The notes below the pieces were generated by a model, which saw nothing but the letters and a program-made list of their open reading frames with translations, was not told where the DNA came from and did not search any database. This document shows positions 42,568 to 51,394 of a DNA stretch of 64,000 nt, one piece after another. Origin of the DNA: CAVXDY01 sp963760715 (GTDB lineage: Bacteria > Actinomycetota > Thermoleophilia > Miltoncostaeales > Miltoncostaeaceae); assembly GCA_963760715.1 (NCBI GenBank), contig CAVXDY010000007.1, positions 892,565 to 956,564 of the forward strand. Direction: 5' to 3'. The position numbers and the translations under genes were made by a program. The stretch's first letter is position 1. The number at the start of each line of letters is the position of its first letter.

Positions 42568-43569
42568 ATGAGCGTACGAGTGGGCATCAACGGGTTCGGC
42601 CGCATCGGCCGCAACGTCTTCCGGGCGGCCGCCGGCGACGACCCCGGCATCGAGATCGTCGCGGTCAACGACATCACGGACACCGCCACCCTGGCCCATC
42701 TGCTCGCCTACGACTCCACGTTCGGCCGCTACCCGGGCTCGGTCCAGGCCCACGCCGACCACATCGACGTGGACGGCCGCGAGGTGAGGGTGCTCGCCGA
42801 GCGCGACCCGGCCAACCTGCCCTGGGGCGACCTCGGCGTCGACGTGGTGGTGGAGAGCACGGGCTTCTTCACCGCGCGCGACAAGGCCACGCTCCACCTC
42901 GACGCGGGCGCCAAGAAGGTCATCATCTCAGCCCCCGCGAAGGACCCCGACATCACCATCGTGCTGGGCGTCAACGACGACAAGTACGACCCGGCGGCGC
43001 ACCACATCATCTCCAACGCCTCCTGCACCACGAACTGCCTGGCGCCGGTGGTCAAGGTGCTCGACGACACGTTCGGGGTCGAGCACGGCTTCATGACCAC
43101 CTGCCACTCGTACACCGGCGACCAGCGCCTGCTCGACGCGCCCCACCGCGACCTGCGCCGGGCCCGGTCGGCCGCGCTCTCGATCATCCCCACCTCCACC
43201 GGCGCCGCGCGCGCCATCGGCGAGGTGCTGCCGCACCTGAAGGGCAAGCTCGACGGCTTCTCGCTGCGGGTGCCCACGCCGAACGGCTCGGTCGTGGACC
43301 TCGTCGCCGAGGTCGGGCGCGAGACGAGCGTCGAGGAGGTCAACGCGGCCTTCCTCGCGGCGTCCGAGTCCGGGCCGCTCGAGGGGATCCTCGGCTACAC
43401 GGAGGACCCGATCGTCTCCCACGACGTCGTGGGCGACCCCCGCTCGTCGCTCCTCGACGCCGGGCTCACGATGGTGATGGGCACCACCGTGAAGCTCATC
43501 TCCTGGTACGACAACGAGTGGGCCTACTCGCGCCGGGTGGTCGACCTGGCCGCCCGGGTCCTCGCCTAG
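42568..43569 (+). CDS. gapA: Glyceraldehyde-3-phosphate dehydrogenase, type I
   Basis: 333 residues. NAD site VGINGFGRIGRNVFRAA, catalytic Cys in NASCTTNCLAPV, the His in TTCHSYTGDQRLLDAPHRD, RAARSAALSIIPTSTGAARAI and the C-terminal WYDNEWAYSRRVVDL. Oxidises G3P with phosphate and NAD+ in glycolysis. ATG 42568 has GGGAGG nine nt upstream. It leads a glycolytic operon with pgk (13 nt), tpiA (overlap) and gpmI (overlap). A TAGATT -10-like element is near 42529-42534. Confidence 0.97.
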   Translation: MSVRVGINGFGRIGRNVFRAAAGDDPGIEIVAVNDITDTATLAHLLAYDSTFGRYPGSVQAHADHIDVDGREVRVLAERDPANLPWGDLGVDVVVESTGFFTARDKATLHLDAGAKKVIISAPAKDPDITIVLGVNDDKYDPAAHHIISNASCTTNCLAPVVKVLDDTFGVEHGFMTTCHSYTGDQRLLDAPHRDLRRARSAALSIIPTSTGAARAIGEVLPHLKGKLDGFSLRVPTPNGSVVDLVAEVGRETSVEEVNAAFLAASESGPLEGILGYTEDPIVSHDVVGDPRSSLLDAGLTMVMGTTVKLISWYDNEWAYSRRVVDLAARVLA

Positions 43570-43582
43570 CCGGAGGGCGCCC

Positions 43583-44779
43583 GTGGCCCCGCGTCCGCTC
43601 GGGATCGACGACCCCGGGGTCGATTGGCGCGGCGCGCGCGTGCTCGTGCGCTCCGATCTCAACGTCCCGCTCGAGGACGGGCGGATCACGGACGACGCCC
43701 GCATCGTCGCCTCGGTGCCCACGCTCGAGCGCCTGCTGGCGGCGGGGGCCGGCGTGGCCGTGTGCTCGCACCTCGGCCGGCCCAAGGGCGCGCGGGTCCC
43801 CGAGCTGTCGCTGCGGCCCTGCGCCGAGCGACTGGGCGAGCTGATGTCGCGGTCCGTCGAACTCCTGCCCGACTGCACCGGCTCCGAGGTGCGCGCCCGC
43901 GTCGAGGCCCTCGCGCCCGGCGACCTCGTGATGCTCGAGAACCTGCGCTTCCATCCGGAGGAGGAGGGCAACGAGCCGGCCTTCGCGGCCGAGCTCGCGG
44001 CCGGCTTCACGCACTACGTCAACGACGCCTTCGGGGCGGCCCACCGCGCCCACGCGTCCACGGAGGGCGTCGCCGAGCTCCTCCCCGCGCGCGCCGGGCT
44101 GCTGCTCGCCCGCGAGGTCGAGGTGCTGGGCGGGCTGATGGCGAACCCGCGCCACCCGTTCGTCGCCGTGCTCGGCGGCGCGAAGGTGAGCGACAAGCTG
44201 CCGCTCATCCAGCGCCTCCTGGAGCGCTGCGACCGCGTGCTGGTGGGCGGGGCGATGTGCTTCACGTTCCTCGCGGCGCAGGGCGAGCCGGTGGGGGCGT
44301 CGCTGCACGAGGACGCCCAGGGTCAGGCGATGGCCGCCGAGCTGATGGCGCAGGCCGTCCACCTCAACTGCGCGCTCCAGCTGCCGGTCGACGTGCTGGT
44401 GGCCGACCGCTTCGCGGAGGACGCCGACCTCGAGATGGTCCCGACCGACGACATCCCCGACGGCTGGATGGGGGTGGACATCGGCCCGCGCACCGCCGCC
44501 TCGTACCGCGAGGCGATCACCGACGCGCGCACCGTGTTCTGGAACGGCCCGATGGGCGCGTTCGAGATCCCGCCCTTCGCCGACGGCACCCGCGCGGTGG
44601 CCGAGGCGATGGCCGAGTGCGACGGCGTCACCGTCGCCGGCGGGGGCGACTCGGGGGCCGCCCTGGCCCAGATGGGCCTGGCCGACCGGCTCACCCACGT
44701 CTCGACCGGCGGCGGCGCGGCGCTGGAGATGCTCGAGGGGCGCACCCTGCCCGGCGTCGCGGCGCTCCCCACCGCATGA
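43583..44779 (+). CDS. pgk: Phosphoglycerate kinase
   Basis: 398 residues, full length. VLVRSDLNVPLEDGRITDDARI, SHLGRPKGARVPELSLRP, MLENLRFHPEEEGNEP, FVAVLGGAKVSDKLPLI and VFWNGPMGAFEIPPFADGT, then the C-terminal VAGGGDSGAALAQMG and LTHVSTGGGAALEMLEG motifs are all in place. It transfers phosphate from 1,3-bisphosphoglycerate to ADP. GTG 43583 has GGAGG upstream. The stop overlaps the tpiA start as ATGA. Confidence 0.97.
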   Translation: MAPRPLGIDDPGVDWRGARVLVRSDLNVPLEDGRITDDARIVASVPTLERLLAAGAGVAVCSHLGRPKGARVPELSLRPCAERLGELMSRSVELLPDCTGSEVRARVEALAPGDLVMLENLRFHPEEEGNEPAFAAELAAGFTHYVNDAFGAAHRAHASTEGVAELLPARAGLLLAREVEVLGGLMANPRHPFVAVLGGAKVSDKLPLIQRLLERCDRVLVGGAMCFTFLAAQGEPVGASLHEDAQGQAMAAELMAQAVHLNCALQLPVDVLVADRFAEDADLEMVPTDDIPDGWMGVDIGPRTAASYREAITDARTVFWNGPMGAFEIPPFADGTRAVAEAMAECDGVTVAGGGDSGAALAQMGLADRLTHVSTGGGAALEMLEGRTLPGVAALPTA

Positions 44780-45525
44780 GCGGCCGGCGCCCGCTGGTCG
44801 CGGGGAACTGGAAGATGAACAAGACCGGGCCGGAGGCGCGCGAGCACGTCGCCCGCCTGCGCGCGCTGCTGGGCGACGGCGCCATCGGCGCCGACGTGGC
44901 GGTCTGCCCTTCGTACACGGCGCTCGAGGCCGCGGCGGCCGCCGCCGCGGACAGCCCGATCCGGGTCTACGCCCAGGCCGTCCACGAGGCCGCGTCGGGT
45001 GCGCACACGGGTGAGGTCTCGGCGAGCATGATCGTGGCGACGGGCGCCGCCGGCACCCTCGTGGGCCACTCCGAGCGGCGGGCGGCGGGCGAGACCGACG
45101 CGCAGGTGGCCGCCCGGGCGCGCGCCGCGCTGGACGGGGGCCTCGCGGTGATCCTGTGCGTGGGCGAGTCGCTCGAGCAGCGCGAGGCGGGGGAGACCGA
45201 GGCCTGGCTCGACGGTCAGGTGCGGGCCGCGCTCGCGAGCATCCGCGCCGACGAGGTCGCCACGCTGGCCATCGCCTACGAGCCGATCTGGGCGATCGGC
45301 ACCGGTCGCACCGCCACGCCCGAGATCGCCCAGCAGGCGTGCGCGCACGTGCGGGCCGTCGCCGGCGGGATGCTCGACGGGGCCGCCCTGCGCGTGCTCT
45401 ACGGGGGGAGCGTGACGGCCGCCAACGCGAGCGAGCTGATGGCCCAGCCCGACATCGACGGCGCGCTGGTGGGCGGCGCGAGCCTCGACCCGGAGGGCTT
45501 CGCGGCGATCGTGCGCGCCGCGTGA
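44776..45525 (+). CDS. tpiA: Triosephosphate isomerase
   Basis: 249 residues. LVAGNWKMNKT (Asn and Lys of the active site), LVGHSERR (electrophilic His), AYEPIWAIGTGRTATPE (catalytic Glu, flexible loop 6) and the phosphate loop LYGGSVTAANA are present. The usual GAQN segment reads YAQAVHEAASGAHTGEVSASM, with Ala for the semi-conserved Asn. It interconverts DHAP and G3P. It overlaps both neighbours by four nt. Confidence 0.97.
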   Translation: MSGRRPLVAGNWKMNKTGPEAREHVARLRALLGDGAIGADVAVCPSYTALEAAAAAAADSPIRVYAQAVHEAASGAHTGEVSASMIVATGAAGTLVGHSERRAAGETDAQVAARARAALDGGLAVILCVGESLEQREAGETEAWLDGQVRAALASIRADEVATLAIAYEPIWAIGTGRTATPEIAQQACAHVRAVAGGMLDGAALRVLYGGSVTAANASELMAQPDIDGALVGGASLDPEGFAAIVRAA

Positions 45526-47025
45526 CACCCGCCGGCCCGCTCGTCCTGATCGTCATCGACGGGTTCGGGATCGCGCCGGCCGGTCCGGGCAACGCCGTCC
45601 GCCTGGCGCGCACCCCCGCCCTCGACGCGCTGGCCGCCGAGGGCTCGGCCACCAGCATCACGGCCTCCGGGCTGGCCGGTGGGCCTGCCCGACGGGCAGC
45701 AGGGCAACAGCGAGGTGGGCCACCTCAACCTGGGCGCCGGGCGCCGGGTGCCCCAGATGCTGGTGCGCATCGACGAGGCCATCGCCGACGGCTCGATCGC
45801 CCGGGTGCCGGCGCTGAGGGCGGCCCTCGAGACCGGCCGCCGCCGGGGCACCCTCCACCTGGTGAGCCTGGTCGGCGACGGCGGCGTCCACGCCTCGCAG
45901 CGCCACGTGCTGGCCCTGATCGACCTCGCCCTGGCCAACGGCGTGCCGCGCGTGGTGGTGCACGCCCTCACCGACGGGCGCGACACGCGGCCCGACGCGG
46001 GCCTGGCGGCGGTCGCCCAGATCGAGGCCACGGGCGCCCAGGTGGCCACGGTGTGCGGGCGCTACTGGGCGATGGACCGCGATCGCCGCTGGGACCGCAC
46101 CAAACGCGGCTACGACGCGATCGTCCACCGGGTGGGTGCGCCCCGCGAGAGCGCGACCGAGGCCGTGCAGGCCTCCTACGACGCCGGGGTCACCGACGAG
46201 TTCCTGGAGCCGGCGGTCATCGGGGGGGACGACGGGCGCGTGCGCTCGGGCGACGCGGTGATCTTCGTCAACTTCCGCCCCGACCGGGCCCGCCAGCTCA
46301 CGATGGCCTTCAGCGACGCCGGCTTCGACGGTTTCGACCGGGGCCCGGACGCCCCGTTCCCCGCGCTCACCACGATGACCCGCTACAAGGCGGAGTTCAC
46401 GGTGCCGGTGATCTTCGAGTCCGAGGACGTCCGCCACGGCCTCGCCGAGGGCGCGTCCGACGCCGGGCGGCGCCAGCTCCACGTGGCCGAGACCGAGAAG
46501 TACGCCCACGTGACGTTCTTCTTCAACGGCGGCCGCGAGGAGCCGTTCCCCGGCGAGCGGCGGGTGCTGGTGCCCTCGCCCCAGCACGTGGCCACCTACG
46601 ACGAGGCGCCGGAGATGAGCGCCGCCGGCGTCCGCGACGCCGTGGTCGAGGGCCTCGCCGCCGGCCTCGACGAGCTGCTCGTGGTCAACTTCGCCAACGC
46701 CGACATGGTGGGACACACCGGCGTGGTGGCCGCGGCCGTGCGGGGCATCGAGACCGTCGACGCCTGCATGGCCGACATCCGCCAGGCCGTCGCCGCCGCC
46801 GGCGGCCTGCTGTGCGTGACGGCCGATCACGGGAACAGCGAGATGATGATCGAGCCCGACGGGAGCCCGAACACGGCCCACACCACCAACCCGGTGCCGC
46901 TGTGGATCGACCGGCCGGGGCTCACCCTGCGCGAGGGCGGCGCCCTGGGCGACGTCGCGCCCACCCTCTGCGCCCTGATGGGCTGGGACCCGTCCTCCGC
47001 GATGACCGGGCGCCCACTGCTGTAG
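45522..47025 (+). CDS. gpmI: Cofactor-independent phosphoglycerate mutase (one-base frameshift)
   Basis: About 500 residues if one base is removed. The first 52 codons (GTG 45522; PLVLIVIDGFGIAPAGPGNAV..LARTPALDALAAEGSATSI) are in one frame; after an extra G at 45678-45679 the protein continues in the next frame with VGLPDGQQGNSEVGHLNLGAGR, which contains the phospho-Ser site. Further iPGM motifs are HALTDGRDT, GRYWAMDRDRRWDRT, VIFVNFRPDRARQL, NFANADMVGHTG and VTADHGNSE (metal sites). It interconverts 3PG and 2PG with Mn. The clean joint makes a sequencing error more likely than a pseudogene. Confidence 0.93.
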
Positions 47026-47033
47026 TGCCCGGG

Positions 47034-47204
47034 ATGCCCGAAGCAGGGGAGCTCGGACCCGCCTACGGCGACGCCTGGGAGATCCAGGCCGCAGACGAGG
47101 CCGACGCCTGGGAGCCAACCGTCGGCGACGGCCTCAGCACGCGCTGGTCGGCGCGGGGCGAGATCCGATCTACAGGAGGCGAAGAGCCTCGGGCGACTGG
47201 CTGA
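47034..47204 (+). CDS. Possible small acidic protein
   Basis: A 56-residue frame from ATG 47034, eight nt after the gpmI stop, ending at 47204. The product is acidic (MPEAGELGPAYGDAWEIQ..DEADAWEPTVGDGL) with a Trp-rich repeat DAWE. It overlaps the end of convergent vapC by 35 nt. No ribosome site is visible. Coding status is doubtful. Confidence 0.25.
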   Translation: MPEAGELGPAYGDAWEIQAADEADAWEPTVGDGLSTRWSARGEIRSTGGEEPRATG

Positions 47205-47598
47205 GCGGAACATGTCGTAGCTCGGTGACGCCTCCGAACGCGGCGTCGGCCGATACCAGCGCCTCCGCGCCGTGTCGCACTGCGGTCGCCGCCAGCACTC
47301 CATCGAACGCGCCGAGGTCGTCGGAGGCCCGGAAGAGCTCCAGGCCAAGACGAAGATCGTCCTCGTCGGGGCTGATCAGGGGGCTGAGAAGCGTGGCGAA
47401 GGCCCGACCGAGGTCCGCTGCATCCGCTCGTGAACGCCGACGGGCGCGAACGTGGACGAACTCCTGGACGACCTCGGGCGTTGTCGTGGCACGAACCCGA
47501 CGAGCTTCCACGGCGGAAAGCAGACCGCGCGCCGGCTCGGCAAGGGGGTGTTCTCCGCCCACCGCATAGACGAGGACCGTGGTGTCGAGAATGATCAC
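47170..47598 (-). CDS. vapC: PIN-domain toxin, VapC type
   Basis: 142 residues. The PIN fold has the first Asp in MIILDTTVLVYAVGGEHPL, a Glu in TTPEVVQEFVHVRARRR, and the Asp pair in LGAFDGVLAATAVRHGAEALVSADAAFGGV. VapC toxins are metal-dependent RNases that cut tRNA or rRNA. It overlaps its antitoxin gene by four nt, in antitoxin-first order. It is transcribed toward gpmI. Confidence 0.88.
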   Translation of the reverse strand: MIILDTTVLVYAVGGEHPLAEPARGLLSAVEARRVRATTTPEVVQEFVHVRARRRSRADAADLGRAFATLLSPLISPDEDDLRLGLELFRASDDLGAFDGVLAATAVRHGAEALVSADAAFGGVTELRHVPLSQSPEALRLL

Positions 47599-47840
47599 GA
47601 CCGGCGCGCGCGCAGCTCGTCGAGCTCGGACCGCAGCTCTTCGGGCGACGGGACGGTCATAGGCTCAGCGGCGAGGATCGTGCGCGCCGCCTCCGCGCGT
47701 CCCTCCCCATGCGGTGGGAAGGCGGCGTCGATCGCCTCGCGCACGATGACCGCGACGGGAACGGTCCGCCGGTCCGCCTCGGCAGCCAGCCGCCCATAGC
47801 GGTCCTCGTCGAGAAGCACCTGAAGCCGACGGTTGAGCAT
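47595..47840 (-). CDS. vapB: RHH antitoxin, VapB type
   Basis: 81 residues. The RHH fold is NRRLQVLLDEDRYGRLAAEADRRTVPVAVIVREAIDAAF, followed by a toxin-binding tail MTVPSPEELRSELDELRARR. It represses its own promoter, together with VapC, in this family. ATG 47840 follows a TATGGT -10-like hexamer (minus strand 47852-47847) by six nt and has no Shine-Dalgarno, so a leaderless mRNA is likely. Confidence 0.85.
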   Translation of the reverse strand: MLNRRLQVLLDEDRYGRLAAEADRRTVPVAVIVREAIDAAFPPHGEGRAEAARTILAAEPMTVPSPEELRSELDELRARRS

Positions 47841-47846
47841 GCTTCG

Positions 47847-47869
47847 ACCATAGCATGCACATACATGCT
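47847..47869 (-). promoter_or_regulatory. vapBC operator and promoter
   Basis: An inverted repeat AGCATG-N6-CATGCT spans 47852-47869 and overlaps the minus-strand -10 TATGGT (47852-47847). A third GCATG copy lies at the vapB start (47837-47841). It also overlaps the proposed start of the divergent flippase-like gene. Confidence 0.55.
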
Positions 47870-49075
47870 CATACTACGGCGCCTCCAGCGCCGCAAGGGG
47901 AACCGCAGGGCGTCGGGGTTAGGCTTGACCGGCGAAGCCAACTCCTGGGGGTCGGCGCCATCGCCGAGGAACCCGAAGACAGATTCGGGCCGGACGGGCC
48001 GCCGCTCCGGCTCAGCGCGCGCCGGGCGCTCATCACGCTGGTGGCCGCGGCGATCCTGGTCGCCGGGGCGATCGCGCTGATCGGCCACCTCTCCGACTAC
48101 TCGCGGATCCTGGACATCGCGGACGAGGCGGACCTTTCCTGGCTGGCCGTGTGCGCGGCCGGCGAGATCCTCGCCTACGTGGGATACATCCTGGCCTACC
48201 ACGACCTGGCGCGCGCCCGGGGCGGACCGCGCATGAGCTACTGGACGGTCTCCCGCGTGGTGGCCCTCGGGTTCGGCGCGACGGCGATCGGCTCCTCCGC
48301 CGGCGGGCTGGCGATCGACTTCTGGGCCCTGCACCGGGCCGGGGCGCCGGTTCACGAGGCGGCGCGGCGCATCCTCGCCCTGAACACCCTGGAATGGGCG
48401 GTGCTGGCCGTCGCGGCCATGATCTCCTCCGCGCTCATCCTGGCCGGCGTCGGGGCCGCGCCGCTCGGCATGACGGTCGCCTGGCTCATCGTCGTGCCGC
48501 TCTGCGTGCTCGCCGCCGCGTGGGTCAGCGCCCCACGGCGAGGCGAGCGCCTGAGCACCGTGCCTCCGCGCGTCGCAAACCCACGCGGCGGCGGGCCGGG
48601 CGGCTGGTGGCCCTACCTGAGGCGCGCGCTGGTGATCGGCCTGGCCGACGCCATCGGCGGCGTGGTCTTCGTGCGCTGGCTGCTCCTGAACGCCCGCCGC
48701 CAGCTTCGCGGGCTCCTCGGCTACCCGATCTACTGGACGGGGCAGCTCATGGTCGTCTACGCCGCGCTGCGGGCCTTCGACGCCGACGTCGGGCTCGCCC
48801 CCCTCGTGGTCGCCTTCACCACCGGCTACGTGGTCACCGCCCTGCCCCTCCCCGCCGGCGGCGCGGGAGGCATCGAGGCGGCCCTGGCACTCACCCTGAA
48901 CGCGGTGGGCGTCCCGCTCGAGTCGGCCCTGCTGGCCGCGGTGACCTACCGCATCGTGGCCTTCTGGCTGCCGCTCATCCCCACCCTGGTCCTGTTGCCG
49001 ACGATCCGGCGGCTCGACGAGGACCTGCCGCGCACGCCCCGCGAGGAGCCGGAGCCGGCCATGGCGGCCGGGTGA
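47855..49075 (+). CDS. UPF0104/LPG-synthase-TM-like membrane protein (flippase-like)
   Basis: About 406 residues. The first 50 are disordered; then come about eight membrane helices. Typical features are a helix after SDYSRILDIADEADLSWLAVCAAGEILAYVGYILAY, GFGATAIGSSAGGLAIDFWALHRAG, ALNTLEWAVLAVAAM and TGYVVTALPLPAGGAGGIEAALALTLNAVGVP. These match the family shared by the flippase domain of MprF and glycan/isoprenoid-linked transport proteins. Its substrate is not known. No ATG/GTG/TTG is seen between 47855 and the first helix in frame, so the start is uncertain. The start overlaps the vapBC operator. Confidence 0.8.
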   Translation: MHIHAHTTAPPAPQGEPQGVGVRLDRRSQLLGVGAIAEEPEDRFGPDGPPLRLSARRALITLVAAAILVAGAIALIGHLSDYSRILDIADEADLSWLAVCAAGEILAYVGYILAYHDLARARGGPRMSYWTVSRVVALGFGATAIGSSAGGLAIDFWALHRAGAPVHEAARRILALNTLEWAVLAVAAMISSALILAGVGAAPLGMTVAWLIVVPLCVLAAAWVSAPRRGERLSTVPPRVANPRGGGPGGWWPYLRRALVIGLADAIGGVVFVRWLLLNARRQLRGLLGYPIYWTGQLMVVYAALRAFDADVGLAPLVVAFTTGYVVTALPLPAGGAGGIEAALALTLNAVGVPLESALLAAVTYRIVAFWLPLIPTLVLLPTIRRLDEDLPRTPREEPEPAMAAG

Positions 49076-49086
49076 GCCCGGGCCGC

Positions 49087-49287
49087 TCACGCCGCTCGCG
49101 GGCGTTCCTCCCGCTCGGCGGCGATGCGCCCGCGGCGGCGCAGCTCCTCGATGGTCGGCACGGGGACGTGCGCCCCGCGCAGGGCCTCCAGGGCGACGAC
49201 GGTCACCGGCACCTCGCGGGCGGCGGCCTCGGCGGCGATCCGGTCGTGCAGTTCCTGGTCCACGGGGACCTCCAGGGTTCGCGTCAC
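49087..49287 (-). CDS. Small RHH-like protein coupled to the SOS radical SAM gene
   Basis: 66 residues. RTLEVPVDQELHDRIAAEAAAREVPVTVVALEALRG is a ribbon-helix-helix-like core, followed by VPTIEELRRRGRIAAEREERPRAA. The GTG start overlaps the TGA of the radical SAM gene, so both are translated together. No toxin gene follows. It may repress the operon, or bind the radical SAM protein; both are inferences. Confidence 0.65.
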   Translation of the reverse strand: MTRTLEVPVDQELHDRIAAEAAAREVPVTVVALEALRGAHVPVPTIEELRRRGRIAAEREERPRAA

Positions 49288-50330
49288 AGCAGGGTCAGTT
49301 GCGGGGGCAGGGAAGGAGCGGGGTTGTTCCCGCGGGCGGGGTGGCCGAAGCGCCGGCCGGGGTCGAGGCGCGTGCCGCCGTGGCGCTCCACCAGCCGCCG
49401 GACGCGCGCGGCGAGGTCGTCCCGCTCGGCCTCGGGCGCGTAGGCGCGGGGGTATCGCCGCCGCGTGGGCTCCAGCAGCTCGGGCCGGGTCCGCTCGAGC
49501 CAGCCCAGGTAGTGGTCGCGCACGCCGGGGCGCAGGTGAAGGGCGATGGGCGTGATCCAGGGCGCGCCCGCCTCGACGGCCGCGGCGACCACCGCCTCGA
49601 TCATCTCGGGCGCGTCCGAGATCCCGGGCAGGACCGGCGCGATCAGGACCCCGCACGGGATGCCGGCCGCGTTCAGGCGCGCCACCATCTCCATCCGCCG
49701 GGCCGGGCTCGGCGTGTGCGGCTCGGTGGAGCGCCAGACGTCCGGGTCGAGGCAGCCGATGGAGAACGCGGTCTCCACGCCGGTGCGCTCGCGCGCCGCG
49801 CACAGGAGGTCGATGTCGCGCCCGATCAGGGTCGACTTCGTCAGGATGGAGAAGGGGTTCCGCGCCGCCGAGAGGGTCTCGACGATCCCGCGGGTGAGCC
49901 GGTAGCGGCCCTCCACCGGCTGGTAGGGGTCGGTGTTGGTGCCCATCGCCACGGTCTCGCCGGTCCACCGGGGCCCGGCCAGCTCCGCCCGCAGCCGCTC
50001 GACCGCGTTGACCTTGATCACGATCCGCCGGTCGAAGTCGTCGCCGATGCCGAGGCCCAGGTACTCGTGGGTGGGCCGGGCGAAGCAGTAGACGCAGGCG
50101 TGGCTGCAGCCCCGGTAGGGGTTGACCGTCCACTGGAAGGGCAGGCCGGCGGCGGCGGGCACGTGGTTGAGCACGCTCTTCGCGCGCACGTGCAGCAGCT
50201 CGAGACCGGCCAGCTCGCCCCGCCCCGGCTGGCGCTCGGCGTGGCCCAGCAGATCGGGGCGTCCGCCGTCGTCGTCGGCGAGGCGCCACCGGAGCTGATC
50301 GCGTCCGTCCTCGGGAGCGGGTCGCGGCAC
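49284..50330 (-). CDS. Rv2578c-type radical SAM protein (SplB-related)
   Basis: 348 residues. The cluster motif is in NPYRGCSHACVYCFARP (CxxxCxxC). It continues with GDDFDRRIVIKVNAVERLRAEL, VAMGTNTDPYQPVEGRYRLTRGIVE, ILTKSTLIGRDIDLL and GVLIAPVLPGISD, typical of the spore-photoproduct-lyase-like radical SAM group represented by Rv2578c. The LexA box 14 nt upstream makes it a DNA-damage gene here; a role in DNA or base-lesion repair is likely but not proven. GTG 50330 lies just after the box. Confidence 0.9.
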   Translation of the reverse strand: MPRPAPEDGRDQLRWRLADDDGGRPDLLGHAERQPGRGELAGLELLHVRAKSVLNHVPAAAGLPFQWTVNPYRGCSHACVYCFARPTHEYLGLGIGDDFDRRIVIKVNAVERLRAELAGPRWTGETVAMGTNTDPYQPVEGRYRLTRGIVETLSAARNPFSILTKSTLIGRDIDLLCAARERTGVETAFSIGCLDPDVWRSTEPHTPSPARRMEMVARLNAAGIPCGVLIAPVLPGISDAPEMIEAVVAAAVEAGAPWITPIALHLRPGVRDHYLGWLERTRPELLEPTRRRYPRAYAPEAERDDLAARVRRLVERHGGTRLDPGRRFGHPARGNNPAPSLPPQLTLL

Positions 50331-50343
50331 GGCGCGATCCTAT

Positions 50344-50357
50344 CGAACACATGTTCG
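50344..50357. promoter_or_regulatory. LexA (SOS) box of the radical SAM operon
   Basis: CGAACACATGTTCG on the plus strand, identical over all 14 bases to the box at dinB. It lies 13 nt upstream of the GTG at 50330 and covers a possible -10 (GAACAT on the minus strand). Confidence 0.9.
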
Positions 50358-50382
50358 TGACGCCACCGGAAGACCCGGCTTG

Positions 50383-51324
50383 CTATCGAGCGGAGTCCGT
50401 GAGCCCGTGTGCCTCAGCCATCAGGCCCTGGACGATCATGGCCGCGGCGCTCGACCCCGCCGCGACCGCGTTCGCCACGGACGGCACCGCCTGCGTGCTC
50501 ACGTCGCCCGCGGCGGAGAGTCCGGGCACGCTGGTGTGGAGCATCGCGTCGACCTCGACGGCGTCGACGGCGATGGGTCCCGGGTCGGTGGAAGCCGCGC
50601 CGAGCTGCTCGGCGAGTGCGGAGCGTTGGTGCAGGGTGACGGGCACGAGCAACCCGCGGCACGGGCGCTCGCCGCCGTCGGCGAAGACGACGGCCGTCAA
50701 CGTGTCGTCCGGGCCGCGCAGCCCGGTGACGGCGCGCTCGTCGATCGTGACTCCCGCCGCGCGCAGCCGCTCGGCGTCCTGCGAGTCGAGCTCGGCGGGC
50801 CCGTCGGCGAGCAGCGTCACGTCGTCGCTCCAGACGCGCAGCAGGAGCGCCCTCCTCGCACCCGTCGCGCCCCGGTCGAGCACTCCGAGCGGCTGGTCGC
50901 GGACCTCCCATCCGTGGCAGAACGGGCAATGGAACACCGAGCGGCCCCACCGCTCCACGATCCCGGGGAGCGCGGGGAAGCGGTAGTCCATGCCCGTGGC
51001 GAGCAGCACGCGCCGCGCCACCTCGCGAGAGCCGTCGGCCAGCTCGAGCACGAAGCCCGCGCCGCGCCGGGCGCCGCCCAGGACCTCGCCGGATCGCAGC
51101 CGAACGGTCGGGTAGGCCGCGAGCTCGTCGCGCCCGGCGGCGTAGAACTCGGCGGGCGGGCGACCGTCGTTGCCGAGCAGGCCGCCGATGCCGTGGGCGT
51201 CACGGTTGCTCTGGCCTCCCGCGTCGATGACGAGCGTCCGCTGCCGGGCGCGGCCGAGCACCAGCGCGGCGCTCAGGCCGGCGGCACCCGCGCCGACGAC
51301 GACGCAGTCCCAGGTCGTCTCCAC
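50383..51324 (-). CDS. Thioredoxin-reductase-like FAD/NAD(P) oxidoreductase
   Basis: 313 residues, normal length. FAD site DCVVVGAGAAGLSAALVLGRARQRTLVIDAGG, the active dithiol FHCPFCHGWEVRDQPLGVLD (CxxC intact), and the C-terminal GLSAAGDVSTQAVPSVANAVAAGS FAD motif. The NAD(P)H glycine motif is less clear (VLDRGATGARRALLL), as in ferredoxin- or flavin-linked relatives. It may reduce an unidentified disulfide partner. GTG 51324 matches the family N-terminus. The SOS box of the next gene lies just past its 3' end. Confidence 0.85.
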   Translation of the reverse strand: METTWDCVVVGAGAAGLSAALVLGRARQRTLVIDAGGQSNRDAHGIGGLLGNDGRPPAEFYAAGRDELAAYPTVRLRSGEVLGGARRGAGFVLELADGSREVARRVLLATGMDYRFPALPGIVERWGRSVFHCPFCHGWEVRDQPLGVLDRGATGARRALLLRVWSDDVTLLADGPAELDSQDAERLRAAGVTIDERAVTGLRGPDDTLTAVVFADGGERPCRGLLVPVTLHQRSALAEQLGAASTDPGPIAVDAVEVDAMLHTSVPGLSAAGDVSTQAVPSVANAVAAGSSAAAMIVQGLMAEAHGLTDSAR

Positions 51325-51394
51325 GTCGTCACCGTGGCACGCGACCGCGCGGGCTGTCCAACCGATTGCCGGACTCCTTCCCCCCCCGTGCCGG

